DNA of 25,113 nucleotides, taken from positions 1 through 25,113 of the forward strand of contig CAKOMU010000012.1 of NCBI GenBank assembly GCA_934096755.1, read 5' to 3'. Shown here piece after piece: positions 1-7,528 of the stretch; position 1 is the first letter of the stretch, and each line of letters starts with the position of its first letter. A program made the translations under genes and the position numbers. Origin of the DNA: an uncultured Bacilli bacterium (GTDB taxonomy: Bacteria; Bacillota_I; Bacilli_A; RF39; UBA660). The notes beneath the pieces were generated by a model. It was not told where the DNA came from. It saw only the letters and a program-made list of their open reading frames with translations, and did not search any database.

Positions 1-738
1 GGGTAAATCATAAGCATAGTTGCTAGCTACGATTATGGCATCATCAATTTTTTCTAATATACTTTTATCATTTTCTTCGATGTGTTTAAAATCTTGGACA
101 ATCTGCTTTTTAATGCGTTCTTCCGGTATAGTATTAAAAAGAGGAATCAAGTCTATAATTGATTTATCTACTTCATACATAGTTTCTTTTAATAATTTAT
201 TTAAAGAGTGATAGATGTTGAAAAAAGTGTAATTATGAGAAAAAATTGCACTTTTTTCTTTGCTTAATAAGGTTGTTAACATATCAATTACTTGTTTTTT
301 ATTTTTAGTATCAGTGTGATAATTGATAATAAGAAAATGATAAATTTGTTCTGGATATATTAAATTATAATTCAAGGCTCTTAAGGTTAGTTCGTAAATT
401 TGCCAGTCTAAAAAAAGTTTAGCATAAACAGTTAAATAGTAAGGTTTTATTCCATGTTTTAAAAGGCTTCTTATAATACATCTTTGAATGTAAGTTGACA
501 CACTTAAAAATTGGTTGCCCAGTTTGTATGCTAGTATGGTAAAGATGATGATTTCTTCTTTAGAATTAGGTAAATAATGAAAAAAAGCCGGTAAAATAGT
601 GGACCATTGTTGATTAGGATAATTCATAAGAGCCGCATTAAACATGATTAAATAAATTTCTTCCAAAGTTTCAGGAGGAATTCTGTTTATTTGATATTTT
701 AATTTATAAATGTCATATGTATAGTTGTCTTTTTTCAT
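1..738 (-). CDS. Hypothetical protein, 3' end cut by window edge
   Basis: The reverse strand is open from an ATG at 738 to the window edge, giving 246 codons without a stop; the C-terminus lies outside. The start is supported by AGAGG about 7 bases upstream and an extended -10 further up. The product begins MKKDNYTYDI and is rich in aromatic residues, Ile and Leu (many Tyr and Phe). It looks like a soluble, mostly helical protein with no signal peptide or clear membrane segment, and it shows no motif that I recognise. It is divergent from the carboxypeptidase gene at 833 and shares a 94-base intergenic region with it. A forward-strand reading of 63 codons at 20-211 lies inside this gene and is a shadow. 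Function unknown. Confidence 0.75.
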   Translation of the reverse strand, partial: MKKDNYTYDIYKLKYQINRIPPETLEEIYLIMFNAALMNYPNQQWSTILPAFFHYLPNSKEEIIIFTILAYKLGNQFLSVSTYIQRCIIRSLLKHGIKPYYLTVYAKLFLDWQIYELTLRALNYNLIYPEQIYHFLIINYHTDTKNKKQVIDMLTTLLSKEKSAIFSHNYTFFNIYHSLNKLLKETMYEVDKSIIDLIPLFNTIPEERIKKQIVQDFKHIEENDKSILEKIDDAIIVASNYAYDLP

Positions 739-759
739 GTCATACCTCTGTGGTTAATT

Positions 760-789
760 ATTCTAACATGAGTTTACTATTTCTGTAAA
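760..789 (-). promoter_or_regulatory. Promoter of the leftmost reverse-strand gene
   Basis: Reading the reverse strand, TTTACA (789-784) is followed by an 18-base spacer and TAGAAT (765-760), preceded by TGT, which makes an extended -10. The predicted transcript starts about 15 bases before the ATG at 738. Confidence 0.55.
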
Positions 790-832
790 TTATTTCTTTA
801 GTTATTTCATATTATTTGTTAAGGGGCAAAGT

Positions 833-1906
833 ATGAAAAAATTTTTATTGTTGTTAGTTTTATGTTGGCCACTCAAGATTTTGGCTATTAGTGCATCGAG
901 TTATATTGCGTATGATTTGGATAATGACTTCATGTATTATGGTGAAAATATTGATGATGAAAGATTAATTGCTAGTATTACTAAAATTATGACTTGTATC
1001 GTTGCTATTGAAAATACTGATATAAGTAAAGAAATTACGGTAGGAGAAGAAGTTTTGAAGGCTTATGGAAGTGCTATATATTTAAGTGTAGGTGAAAAAC
1101 TAAAAATAGAAGATTTGTTATATGGGTTAATGCTTAGAAGTGGAAATGATGCATCGATTGAAGTTGCTTTTCATACGGCTGGATCTATGGCTAAATTTGC
1201 TCAATTGATGAATGAATATGCTCAAAAAATAGGAATGAAAAATAGCTATTTTTATAATGCTCATGGTTTAGAAGAAAAAGAAAAGATAGGTAATACTTCA
1301 ACTGCTAAAGATATGGCATTACTAACACAATATGCGATGAAAAATGCTACTTTTCGTAAAATTTTTGGTACCAAAAAATATGTACTTAAAACAAATATGA
1401 AAACTTATTCTTGGATTAATAAAAATAAACTTTTACATAGTGAAGACTATATTACAGGAGGAAAAACAGGCTATACTAAGTTAGCAAAAAGAACTTTGGT
1501 AACTACAGCAAGTCGAAATAATTTAAATATTGTTATAGTGACTTTGAATGATGGAAATGATTTTGGAGATCATAAGAATTTGTATGAAAAAATATATCGA
1601 GAATATGTAGCAAAATTGTTGGTCAAAAAAGATAAAGTGAGTATCAAAGAAGATAATCCGTATAAAGATGATATATTATATTTGCAAAATGATATATATG
1701 TGCCTATAAAAACTAATAGAGAAGAAAATTTTTCACTCAAGTATGAACTTTTAGATAATAAAGAATATAAAGATGGGGATTTAGTGGGGTATGTCAATGT
1801 TTGGCAAGATGATAAATTAATTCGTAGAGAAGCAATATATGTTAAAACTCATAATAAAACGTCTTTATCTTGGTGGCAAAAATTTATTAGGTGGTTAAAA
1901 TGGTAA
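833..1906 (+). CDS. dacB: D-alanyl-D-alanine carboxypeptidase (serine peptidase S11)
   Basis: Low-molecular-weight penicillin-binding protein that removes the terminal D-Ala from peptidoglycan stem peptides outside the membrane. It has 357 residues. An N-terminal hydrophobic stretch (about 4-20) should be a signal peptide. All three active-site motifs are present: SITK at 48-51 (nucleophile Ser48), SGN at 103-105 and KTG at 211-213. The C-terminal third resembles the usual beta-rich S11 tail and ends in an amphipathic Trp/Lys-rich stretch (SWWQKFIRWLKW) suited to membrane anchoring. The ATG follows AAGGGG at good spacing. Its stop overlaps the start of spmA, so the two are translationally coupled. 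That order (carboxypeptidase, spmA, spmB, rluB) matches the B. subtilis dacB operon, where the enzyme lowers cortex cross-linking. The dacB name rests on this context; by sequence alone it could be called dacF. Confidence 0.88.
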   Translation: MKKFLLLLVLCWPLKILAISASSYIAYDLDNDFMYYGENIDDERLIASITKIMTCIVAIENTDISKEITVGEEVLKAYGSAIYLSVGEKLKIEDLLYGLMLRSGNDASIEVAFHTAGSMAKFAQLMNEYAQKIGMKNSYFYNAHGLEEKEKIGNTSTAKDMALLTQYAMKNATFRKIFGTKKYVLKTNMKTYSWINKNKLLHSEDYITGGKTGYTKLAKRTLVTTASRNNLNIVIVTLNDGNDFGDHKNLYEKIYREYVAKLLVKKDKVSIKEDNPYKDDILYLQNDIYVPIKTNREENFSLKYELLDNKEYKDGDLVGYVNVWQDDKLIRREAIYVKTHNKTSLSWWQKFIRWLKW

Positions 1907-2478
1907 GTTATATTTGGTTTTTTTTGATTATCATAGGAATTGGTTATAGTTTTTTTACTGGTAATTTGAGTAATATTAATGATAGTATTTTAACCAATGG
2001 TAATGAAGCTTTAGAACTCATGCTATCAATATTACCCATTATTGTGCTTTGGTCTGGAATTATGAAAATTGCTGAAGAAGCTGGAATGTTGAGAAAATTT
2101 GCTAGATTCTTGCAACCAGTTTTGACGAAGCTATTTCCTAGTGTGCCTGTTGATAATCCTGCTTTAGGTTATATTGCTTCTAATATTGCTGCTAATATGA
2201 TGGGACTTGGAAGTGCTGCAACGCCTTTTGGTTTGAAAGCTATGCAAGAGTTACAAAAAATTAATAAAGAAAAAGATACTGCCAGTACAGCGATGATAAC
2301 TTTTTTGGTTTTAAATACTGCAGGAGTAACAATTGTTCCTACAACAGTTTTAGCGATGCGTATTAGTTATCATTCTTTAAATCCGCCAGAAATTATTATT
2401 CCTGGGGTAATCGCTACATTTTGTTCTAGCTTAGGTGGACTCATAATTGATTATTTGATAAGGAGGAAGAATAAGTGA
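1900..2478 (+). CDS. spmA: Spore maturation protein A
   Basis: Integral membrane protein of the nucleoside-recognition (Gate) domain family, needed with SpmB for dehydration of the spore core in B. subtilis; the transported substrate is not established. At 192 residues it matches the family length. The conserved segment NIAANMMGLGSAATPFGL is typical of SpmA. I place the start at ATG 1900 because AGGTGG (1889-1894) lies 5 bases upstream; an in-frame GTG at 1891 falls inside that ribosome binding site and is less likely. It overlaps the carboxypeptidase gene by 7 bases and spmB by 4 bases, so the three genes form one operon. Confidence 0.92.
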   Translation: MVSYIWFFLIIIGIGYSFFTGNLSNINDSILTNGNEALELMLSILPIIVLWSGIMKIAEEAGMLRKFARFLQPVLTKLFPSVPVDNPALGYIASNIAANMMGLGSAATPFGLKAMQELQKINKEKDTASTAMITFLVLNTAGVTIVPTTVLAMRISYHSLNPPEIIIPGVIATFCSSLGGLIIDYLIRRKNK

Positions 2479-2993
2479 ATATATTATCTAAAATAGTTAT
2501 TCCTTTATTTGTTTTAATTATCATTTTTTATGGGTTTATCAAAAAAGTTAATTTATATGATGCTTTTTTAAATGGTGCTAAAGAAGGTTTACAAATTTCT
2601 TTTAGTATTTTTCCTTCTATTTTAGCCATGGTTTTTGCTATTAATATCTTTTTAGACAGTAATTTTATTTATGAAGTTTTAAATATATTTACTCCGGTTT
2701 TAAAATGGTTTAATATTCCTTTAGATATTTTACCCATGGCTTTATTAAGACCAATTTCTGGTACGGCTTCTTTAGCCATAATGAATGATATTTTTGCCAA
2801 ATATGGACCTGATTCTTATGCGGGAAGACTGGCTAGTGTTCTGCAGGGATGTACTGATACCACAATATATGTTTTAGCCCTTTATTTTGGTTCAATTGGT
2901 ATTAAGAAAATTCGTTATTCTTTGCAGGTTGGATTGCTTGCAGATTTAATTGGTATCAGCGTTGCCTTCATATTAACTGCTTTATTTTTCTAA
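2475..2993 (+). CDS. spmB: Spore maturation protein B
   Basis: Partner of SpmA, from the same Gate-domain membrane family, and implicated in spore core dehydration. It has 172 residues with several hydrophobic helices. Recognisable family segments are RPISGTASLAIMNDIF near the middle, then YGPDSYAGRLASVLQG and DTTIYVLALYFGS. The start is GTG 2475, which overlaps the spmA stop (GTGA) and is preceded by a full AGGAGG at 2461-2466. Third gene of the dacB-spmA-spmB operon. Confidence 0.92.
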   Translation: MNILSKIVIPLFVLIIIFYGFIKKVNLYDAFLNGAKEGLQISFSIFPSILAMVFAINIFLDSNFIYEVLNIFTPVLKWFNIPLDILPMALLRPISGTASLAIMNDIFAKYGPDSYAGRLASVLQGCTDTTIYVLALYFGSIGIKKIRYSLQVGLLADLIGISVAFILTALFF

Positions 2994-2998
2994 TTTTT

Positions 2999-3007
2999 GT
3001 GTTATAA
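2999..3007 (+). promoter_or_regulatory. Extended -10 upstream of rluB
   Basis: TGTTATAAT begins 6 bases after the spmB stop and ends 21 bases before the rluB ATG. No good -35 is seen in the T-rich end of spmB. It suggests that rluB can be transcribed independently of the sporulation genes. Confidence 0.55.
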
Positions 3008-3028
3008 TCTTAGGCAAGGGAGAAAATT

Positions 3029-3745
3029 ATGGAGAGATTACAAAAAGTTATTGCGGGATTTGGATATACTTCTAGAAGAAAAGCCGAAGATTTAATTTTA
3101 CATGGTAAAGTTATGGTAAATGGACAAGTCGTAAAAGAATTAGGGACGAAAGTAAGTCCTAGTGATATTATTAGTATTGATGGTGTAGTAATTAATAAAG
3201 AAGTAAAGTTAGAGTATTATTTGTTGAATAAACCGCGTCAAGTCATTAGTAGTGCTCAAGATATGCAAGGGCGAATTACAGTGGTTGATTTAATTGATAC
3301 TGAAGCTAGAATTTATCCGGTTGGTAGACTGGATTATGATACTACAGGGTTGATTTTATTAACTAATGATGGTGAATTAGCTAATAAATTGATGCATCCT
3401 AGTTTTGAAATAGAAAAAACATATGTTGCAAAGATTAATAAAATTCCAGAAAAAGAAGATATTCAAAAATTAAAAAGAGGAATTGTGATTGAAGGGCGAA
3501 AAGTCGATATTAAAAGATTTAAAGTAAGAAAAAAAGACCATGAAAAAAATACGTCGATTGTAGAAATAGCCATAGTAGAAGGTCGTAATCATATTGTTAA
3601 GAAGATATTTGCTAGTTTAGGAATGGATGTTAAAAAATTAAGTAGAATTTCTTATGGCTTTTTAGATTTACTTGGGTTAAAGAGTGGAGAATATCGTATG
3701 TTGACAATAAAAGAAATTAAAAAGTTATATGCGATGGTCAAATAA
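3029..3745 (+). CDS. rluB: 23S rRNA pseudouridine synthase, RluB/RsuA family
   Basis: Isomerises a uridine of 23S rRNA to pseudouridine (position 2605, E. coli numbering, for RluB). It has 238 residues, the usual length. An S4 RNA-binding domain occupies about residues 1-60 (MERLQKVIAGFGYTSRRKAE...). The catalytic motif GRLDYDTTG is at 99-107, with Asp102 the expected catalytic residue. The start follows AAGGGAG at good spacing. It lies directly after spmB as in B. subtilis, but with its own putative promoter. Closely related RsuA or RluE/F specificities cannot be excluded from motifs alone; synteny favours RluB. Confidence 0.9.
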   Translation: MERLQKVIAGFGYTSRRKAEDLILHGKVMVNGQVVKELGTKVSPSDIISIDGVVINKEVKLEYYLLNKPRQVISSAQDMQGRITVVDLIDTEARIYPVGRLDYDTTGLILLTNDGELANKLMHPSFEIEKTYVAKINKIPEKEDIQKLKRGIVIEGRKVDIKRFKVRKKDHEKNTSIVEIAIVEGRNHIVKKIFASLGMDVKKLSRISYGFLDLLGLKSGEYRMLTIKEIKKLYAMVK

Positions 3746-3774
3746 AAAAGGTTTGTCTAAAAAACAAGCCTTTT
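3746..3774. terminator. Bidirectional terminator between rluB and ferredoxin
   Basis: An 11-base-pair stem (3746-3756 with 3764-3774, including G-T pairs) around a 7-base A-rich loop. A-rich and T-rich flanks serve both strands. It begins right after the rluB stop and overlaps the ferredoxin stop codon by two bases. Confidence 0.8.
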
Positions 3775-3958
3775 ATTCATGGATAATTTCAATAGCTGCT
3801 GTAGGACAAGAACTAATAGCGTTTTCTAATTCTGGAGTGTCTAAATTATCACTATTAGTTGGTGCTGATAGACCATCTTCAATTGTAAAGTGTTCAGGGT
3901 CGATAGCAACACACATACCGCAACCGATGCAATTTTCATTAACAGTTAATTTTTCCAT
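3773..3958 (-). CDS. fer: Ferredoxin, single [4Fe-4S]
   Basis: Small soluble electron carrier of 61 residues. Cys10, Cys13 and Cys16 (CIGCGMC) plus Cys51, followed by Pro (SSCPTAAI), supply the four ligands of a single [4Fe-4S] cluster. The second cluster of clostridial 2[4Fe-4S] ferredoxins is absent, as in the B. subtilis Fer type. The protein is acidic, as expected for a ferredoxin. A strong GAGGTGAC lies 3-4 bases before the ATG and a near-consensus promoter lies upstream. It is convergent with rluB and no partner reductase is adjacent. Confidence 0.93.
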   Translation of the reverse strand: MEKLTVNENCIGCGMCVAIDPEHFTIEDGLSAPTNSDNLDTPELENAISSCPTAAIEIIHE

Positions 3959-3975
3959 TTTGTCACCTCGGTTTA

Positions 3976-4004
3976 ATTATAATAAAAGTTGAAAGGAAAA
4001 TCAA
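3976..4004 (-). promoter_or_regulatory. Ferredoxin promoter
   Basis: On the reverse strand, TTGATT (4004-3999), a 17-base spacer, then TATAAT (3981-3976), about 18 bases before the ferredoxin ATG. Confidence 0.65.
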
Positions 4005-4012
4005 TTAATGAC

Positions 4013-4041
4013 TTGCAAAAAAATCTAATTTAGTTTATCAT
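4013..4041 (+). promoter_or_regulatory. Promoter of the tail-anchored protein at 4060
   Basis: TTGCAA (4013-4018), a 17-base spacer, then TATCAT (4036-4041), followed by AGAGG and the ATG at 4060. It may also drive yunB downstream. Confidence 0.55.
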
Positions 4042-4059
4042 TTAAATAGAGGTAGTGTT

Positions 4060-4872
4060 ATGGACACAAGAACAAATAAATATAATGAAGATAGTAGAAT
4101 GTCACGGGTTTCTAAGAATAATGAATTATATCAAATAATTAATGATGGTGAACTCGATAATTTTAATGTGCATAGTAATGCTACAGTGATAGGAAATCAA
4201 GAAAGAGAAATCGATGTTGAACAAATTAAAAAGATTTTAGATACAAGATATAATGCTAATCAACCAAAGAGAAGAAGTATTAGAATTGAACCAAGAGAAG
4301 AAGAGGTTCATGAAGAAGAAACAACGAAGGAATATGATTTAACTAAAGTTTTGGAAAAAGCTAAAGATGAAAAAGAAGAAACTTATGAAGAAAGTAGATC
4401 TAAAAAATTAAGAAATACTCAATTTGATATTTTAAATAATTTATATATAGAAGAAAAAAAAGAAGAGGTCAAACCAGAAGAAAATTTAATGGATTTGATT
4501 AATACGATTACAATTAATGAAGCTAAAAAAAATGAAAATCTTAGTCCAGATGTCGATCCGTTAGAAATTTTAACTGATTTAAAAGGAACTGATGATACAC
4601 AAACTTATGAGAGTATGAGTACTGAGGTTACTAGTATAACGGAAATCAAAGAAAAAGCCGAAGCTAGTAAAGATGAAGAAAAGCCTAAAAAAGAAGAAGT
4701 GGATGAAAGCTTTTATACTACTAAGTTTAAGCCTAAAGATTTTGATGAAGACAATCATGATTTTGTCGATGAAGAAAAGTTAGGGATTGGAGTAAAGATT
4801 TTAATTGTTTTGTTGGTAGTAGTGTTTTTAGTGGGAATATTTCTATTTTTAAAATCATTTCTTAAATTTTAA
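4060..4872 (+). CDS. Acidic protein with a C-terminal membrane anchor, unknown
   Basis: A protein of 270 residues that I do not recognise. Residues 1-240 are very rich in Glu, Lys and Asp with few hydrophobics, suggesting long charged helices or a disordered cytoplasmic region. A single hydrophobic helix (about 246-266, GVKILIVLLVVVFLVGIFLF) ends the protein with a short basic tail, so it is probably tail-anchored with the bulk in the cytoplasm. AGAGG lies 7 bases before the ATG. The gene ends 15 bases before yunB, so they may be cotranscribed, which would place it in a spore or envelope context. No enzyme motif is visible. Confidence 0.8.
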   Translation: MDTRTNKYNEDSRMSRVSKNNELYQIINDGELDNFNVHSNATVIGNQEREIDVEQIKKILDTRYNANQPKRRSIRIEPREEEVHEEETTKEYDLTKVLEKAKDEKEETYEESRSKKLRNTQFDILNNLYIEEKKEEVKPEENLMDLINTITINEAKKNENLSPDVDPLEILTDLKGTDDTQTYESMSTEVTSITEIKEKAEASKDEEKPKKEEVDESFYTTKFKPKDFDEDNHDFVDEEKLGIGVKILIVLLVVVFLVGIFLFLKSFLKF

Positions 4873-4887
4873 AACATAAAATGTAAT

Positions 4888-5613
4888 ATGAATAAATTTA
4901 GGGGAAGAAGGCAGATGAGAAAGACTAAAGTATTATGGTTAATAATGGCTTTAGTCTTATTTTTTACATTTGTAATTTATTTTGTTTATGCTAAAAGTTA
5001 TAAAAATAAAATTGATGTCATGGCTAGTTCAATAATTGAAGATTGTATGACTAGTTTTTTAAGTAACAATATTAGTTATGATTTATTAAAAGATCAAAAC
5101 TTTGATAAAATGTTAAACATTCATTTGAATAATGAAAAGGAAATTTTGTATGCTGACTATAATTTAAAAGAAGCGTATAAAATATTAGACACTGTGACTA
5201 GTAAATTAAATGAACTTATTGTAAATTTAGAAAATGGTCAAGTTAATGTCAATAATAAAAATGTATTTGTCAATGATCAAATGCTGGTGTTAGTGTTGCC
5301 CATGGGAATAAGTAGTTCAAATACTTTATTAGCTAATTTGGGGCCTAAAATATACATACCGATTAATTTTGTTGGTTCTTTATTAACTAATATAAAAACC
5401 AATATTACCAATTATGGGATGAATAATGCTTTGGTAGAAATGTATATAACTGTTAAGATTGTGACAAATATTATTGGTCCTTTTAGTAGTAAAACAAAAG
5501 AGATTGAATATGATTGTTTGATTTCTTCTAATGTAATTAATGGACGTGTGCCAGAGTTTTATGGAAGTGTGTTAGAAACTAAAAGTAATAGTTTGGCTAT
5601 TCCCTTAGAATAA
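4888..5613 (+). CDS. yunB: Sporulation protein YunB
   Basis: Homologue of B. subtilis YunB, a membrane-anchored sporulation protein of the mother cell whose biochemical role is unknown. It has 241 residues, close to the family's roughly 250. One membrane helix lies at about 15-34, with the rest predicted outside the membrane. The signature region runs LPMGISSSNTLLANLGPKI, then IPINFVG, then ITNYGMNNALVEMYI, followed by GPFSSKT and a late VPEFYG. The start is uncertain. ATG 4888 gives the N-terminus MNKFRGRR, resembling the FRG start of other YunB proteins, but has no ribosome binding site. ATG 4915 is preceded by AGGGGAAGAAGG and would shorten the protein by 9 residues. Confidence 0.8.
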   Translation: MNKFRGRRQMRKTKVLWLIMALVLFFTFVIYFVYAKSYKNKIDVMASSIIEDCMTSFLSNNISYDLLKDQNFDKMLNIHLNNEKEILYADYNLKEAYKILDTVTSKLNELIVNLENGQVNVNNKNVFVNDQMLVLVLPMGISSSNTLLANLGPKIYIPINFVGSLLTNIKTNITNYGMNNALVEMYITVKIVTNIIGPFSSKTKEIEYDCLISSNVINGRVPEFYGSVLETKSNSLAIPLE

Positions 5614-5619
5614 ATTATG

Positions 5620-5628
5620 TGTTATACT
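5620..5628 (+). promoter_or_regulatory. Extended -10 upstream of the gene at 5648
   Basis: TGTTATACT begins 7 bases after the yunB stop. The predicted transcript would start near 5635, leaving a leader of about 13 bases that contains AGGTGAG. Confidence 0.5.
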
Positions 5629-5647
5629 CTATAATAGGTGAGAATAA

Positions 5648-6475
5648 ATGGATAGGGTGTTCATAAACAATGCTTTTACCAAGGCTGTTGATAACTACAT
5701 GAATAGTAATGATAATGTCCAAGGAATTATGTATAATTCCTTCTTAGTGGTGGTTGTAAGAATACTAATATCTATTTACAGTGAACTTGACATTGTTAAT
5801 CCTATGGTTATAGGAGATGAAGAATTGTTAAAAGAAAATTTGGCTAAATTTGGTTATCCTAAAATGGATGTAGAAGTCTTTTTGGCTAATTTGCAGTTGT
5901 TTGACGATTTTGAAATTGCGAATGAACATGAACAAATTAAACAAAAAAATCCTTATTTTGTTATTATTCAAAAAGAATTAGTAGATATGTTAATTAAGAA
6001 GAAATTAAATTTTTATTTGACAGAAAATGAAGTAAGAGAATTTTACGATTTGTTATATACTCCTTATTCTATGAATCCGTTACGTGTTTCTTATAATTTT
6101 TTGATGGCTAAAAATGTTTTAGAAATAGATTATTATTTTAAAACATCAATGCGAGATAATGTAAAAATGGTATTACCAAAAGAGAAGCATTATTTGAATG
6201 TTAAAGCATATGAAATGCTTAATTATAGTATGGATGATATTAAAAAATTGGATAGTAGTGAGGTAGATAAAATTAATTCTCAAGTTTATGATTACTTCAA
6301 AATTAGAGAAAATGCTATTAATAAAGAATATTTACTAGATAAAGCCATTGAAGCTAGTATGATGGAAAAAAATAAGGTAACTAGTGGGAATGGTTATGTC
6401 GATATTTTGTTAGTGTTAAGTATTATTTGTACAGTGGTGATGGTAGTAGGTATATTTTTATTTATAATAGTTTAG
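5648..6475 (+). CDS. Unknown protein with a C-terminal membrane helix
   Basis: A protein of 275 residues that I do not recognise. The first 240 residues look like a globular helical domain with alternating charged and aromatic stretches and no catalytic motif that I can name. The C-terminus is a single strong hydrophobic helix (about 251-274), which makes this a second tail-anchored protein flanking yunB. AGGTGAG precedes the ATG. It ends 9 bases before yutD and is very likely cotranscribed with it. Its position suggests an envelope- or spore-related role, but that is inference only. Confidence 0.8.
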   Translation: MDRVFINNAFTKAVDNYMNSNDNVQGIMYNSFLVVVVRILISIYSELDIVNPMVIGDEELLKENLAKFGYPKMDVEVFLANLQLFDDFEIANEHEQIKQKNPYFVIIQKELVDMLIKKKLNFYLTENEVREFYDLLYTPYSMNPLRVSYNFLMAKNVLEIDYYFKTSMRDNVKMVLPKEKHYLNVKAYEMLNYSMDDIKKLDSSEVDKINSQVYDYFKIRENAINKEYLLDKAIEASMMEKNKVTSGNGYVDILLVLSIICTVVMVVGIFLFIIV

Positions 6476-6484
6476 GAGTGGCTA

Positions 6485-6760
6485 ATGGTTATTATTGATG
6501 GGAAGAAATACAAAGTGATTAGAAATTACCGAGATGCATTTAATGAAGAAGATTTACAGGGGAAAATTACGGAATATTATGATCGATTTGATTATATTTT
6601 GGGAGATTATGCATATGGTAAAGTAAGACTAAAAGGTTTTAATAAGAAAGATAATGTATCTTATCAAGCAATAAATGATTATGAAAAGATAGATGAATAT
6701 ATTAAAAATTGTTGTGCGTATGAGTGCAAGTATTTTGTCTTGCAAAAATTAAACGATTAG
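6485..6760 (+). CDS. yutD: YutD family protein (DUF1027)
   Basis: Small soluble protein of the YutD family, conserved in Bacilli with no established function. It has 91 residues, like the family. The hallmark segment FDYILGDYAYGKVRLKGF (residues 31-48) corresponds to the conserved FDYIVGDWGY..LRLKGF of the family, and the Cys/Tyr-rich end (NCCAYECKYFVLQK) also fits. AGGAGTG lies just before the ATG. In B. subtilis yutD lies in the same general region as yunB, yutH and yutI, consistent with this block. Confidence 0.82.
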   Translation: MVIIDGKKYKVIRNYRDAFNEEDLQGKITEYYDRFDYILGDYAYGKVRLKGFNKKDNVSYQAINDYEKIDEYIKNCCAYECKYFVLQKLND

Positions 6761-6769
6761 TGGTATAAT
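6740..6769 (+). promoter_or_regulatory. Promoter of the gene at 6800
   Basis: TTGCAA (6740-6745), an 18-base spacer, then TGG and TATAAT (6764-6769): an extended -10 whose -35 lies inside the end of yutD. Confidence 0.65.
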
Positions 6770-6799
6770 CGTTATAAGATAAAGAAGGGATTGAATAAT

Positions 6800-7495
6800 A
6801 TGGAAAAGATAAAAGTGAGTATGATTTCAGGTGCTAGCATTGAAAAACCATTAGTTACTGCTTTTAGAGGTAATGGTGGAGAATATGTTGTTTTAGATAA
6901 TGAAATGAATGGTACAATGGGTTTACCAATTATTTTAGTGGCAAAAATAGTTAATAATGGTCTTAGTTTAATACCTGATAGTGAATGGATGGCTGTTAAA
7001 GAAAGCTTACGATTGATTATAGCTGGTAATCAAGTAGATTATATTGCTGTAAGTCCAATGTTAGAGGCACAAGATAATTGCTTTAAGCAACTTACTTTAC
7101 CAGTGGCATCTTTTGAAGCTTTACAAAGAAATTATAAAGTAGTAGAAGTAGGGCAAAATCCAAGTCCGGTAAATGTTAGTGCTACTGCTCCTAGTGTAGA
7201 GGCATTTAATAGTGTACCTAATCAAAATGTTCAAGAAGTTATTAATCCTGTTGTTGAAAATGTAGCACCGGTTAGTCCGGTAAATCCGGTTATGCCTAAT
7301 ACTTTTGGACAAAATCAAAATGTTTCAATGGTGCAAAATCCTGTTAATGAACCAGTTATGCCAATGCCAAATGTTGAACAAGTGCCAGAAGTGAAAGAAA
7401 CGGTTCCTGTTGATTTTACAGCTGATAAAGAAGCATTTTTAAAAGCTTGTGAAAATATGTTTGATGCTTTAGTGGCTAAATTTAATAATAAATAG
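6800..7495 (+). CDS. Unknown protein with a Pro/Val/Asn-rich linker
   Basis: A protein of 231 residues that I do not recognise. Residues 1-115 look globular and alpha/beta (MEKIKVSMISGASIEKPLVT...). Residues about 120-205 are a low-complexity linker of repeated short NPV, VNPV, PMP and QNQN units. Residues about 207-231 form a short amphipathic helix ending AKFNNK. I choose ATG 6800 because AAGAAGGG (6782-6789) then has suitable spacing; a TTG at 6791 lies too close to it. No signal peptide or membrane helix is seen. Coat or scaffold proteins often have such linkers, but nothing proves that role here. Confidence 0.75.
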   Translation: MEKIKVSMISGASIEKPLVTAFRGNGGEYVVLDNEMNGTMGLPIILVAKIVNNGLSLIPDSEWMAVKESLRLIIAGNQVDYIAVSPMLEAQDNCFKQLTLPVASFEALQRNYKVVEVGQNPSPVNVSATAPSVEAFNSVPNQNVQEVINPVVENVAPVSPVNPVMPNTFGQNQNVSMVQNPVNEPVMPMPNVEQVPEVKETVPVDFTADKEAFLKACENMFDALVAKFNNK

Positions 7496-7516
7496 ACATT
7501 TTCGTCTATTTTTTTT
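7491..7516 (+). terminator. Terminator after the linker-rich protein
   Basis: A 7-base-pair stem, AATAGAC (7491-7497) with GTCTATT (7504-7510), then a T tract to 7516. The stem includes the stop codon of the gene at 6800. Confidence 0.75.
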
Positions 7517-7523
7517 ATATAAT
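7493..7523 (+). promoter_or_regulatory. Putative promoter giving a leaderless yutH-like mRNA
   Basis: TAGACA at 7493-7498 lies 17 bases before TATATA (7516-7521) and 19 bases before TATAAT (7518-7523). Either -10 would put the transcript start at or beside the ATG at 7529, and no purine-rich ribosome binding site is present. The promoter sits within the preceding terminator. Confidence 0.4.
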
Positions 7524-7528
7524 TTAAT

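Noticed and set aside
3729..3992. Forward open frame of 87 codons after rluB
   Set aside because: It runs antisense to the ferredoxin gene, which has four cluster cysteines, a ribosome binding site and a promoter.
7121..7318. Reverse open frame of 65 codons
   Set aside because: Antisense to the repetitive linker of the gene at 6800; no ribosome binding site and no family likeness.
7120..7400. Tandem DNA repeat in the linker-rich gene
   Set aside because: The Pro/Val/Asn units are degenerate at the DNA level and fit a protein linker rather than a satellite or CRISPR array.
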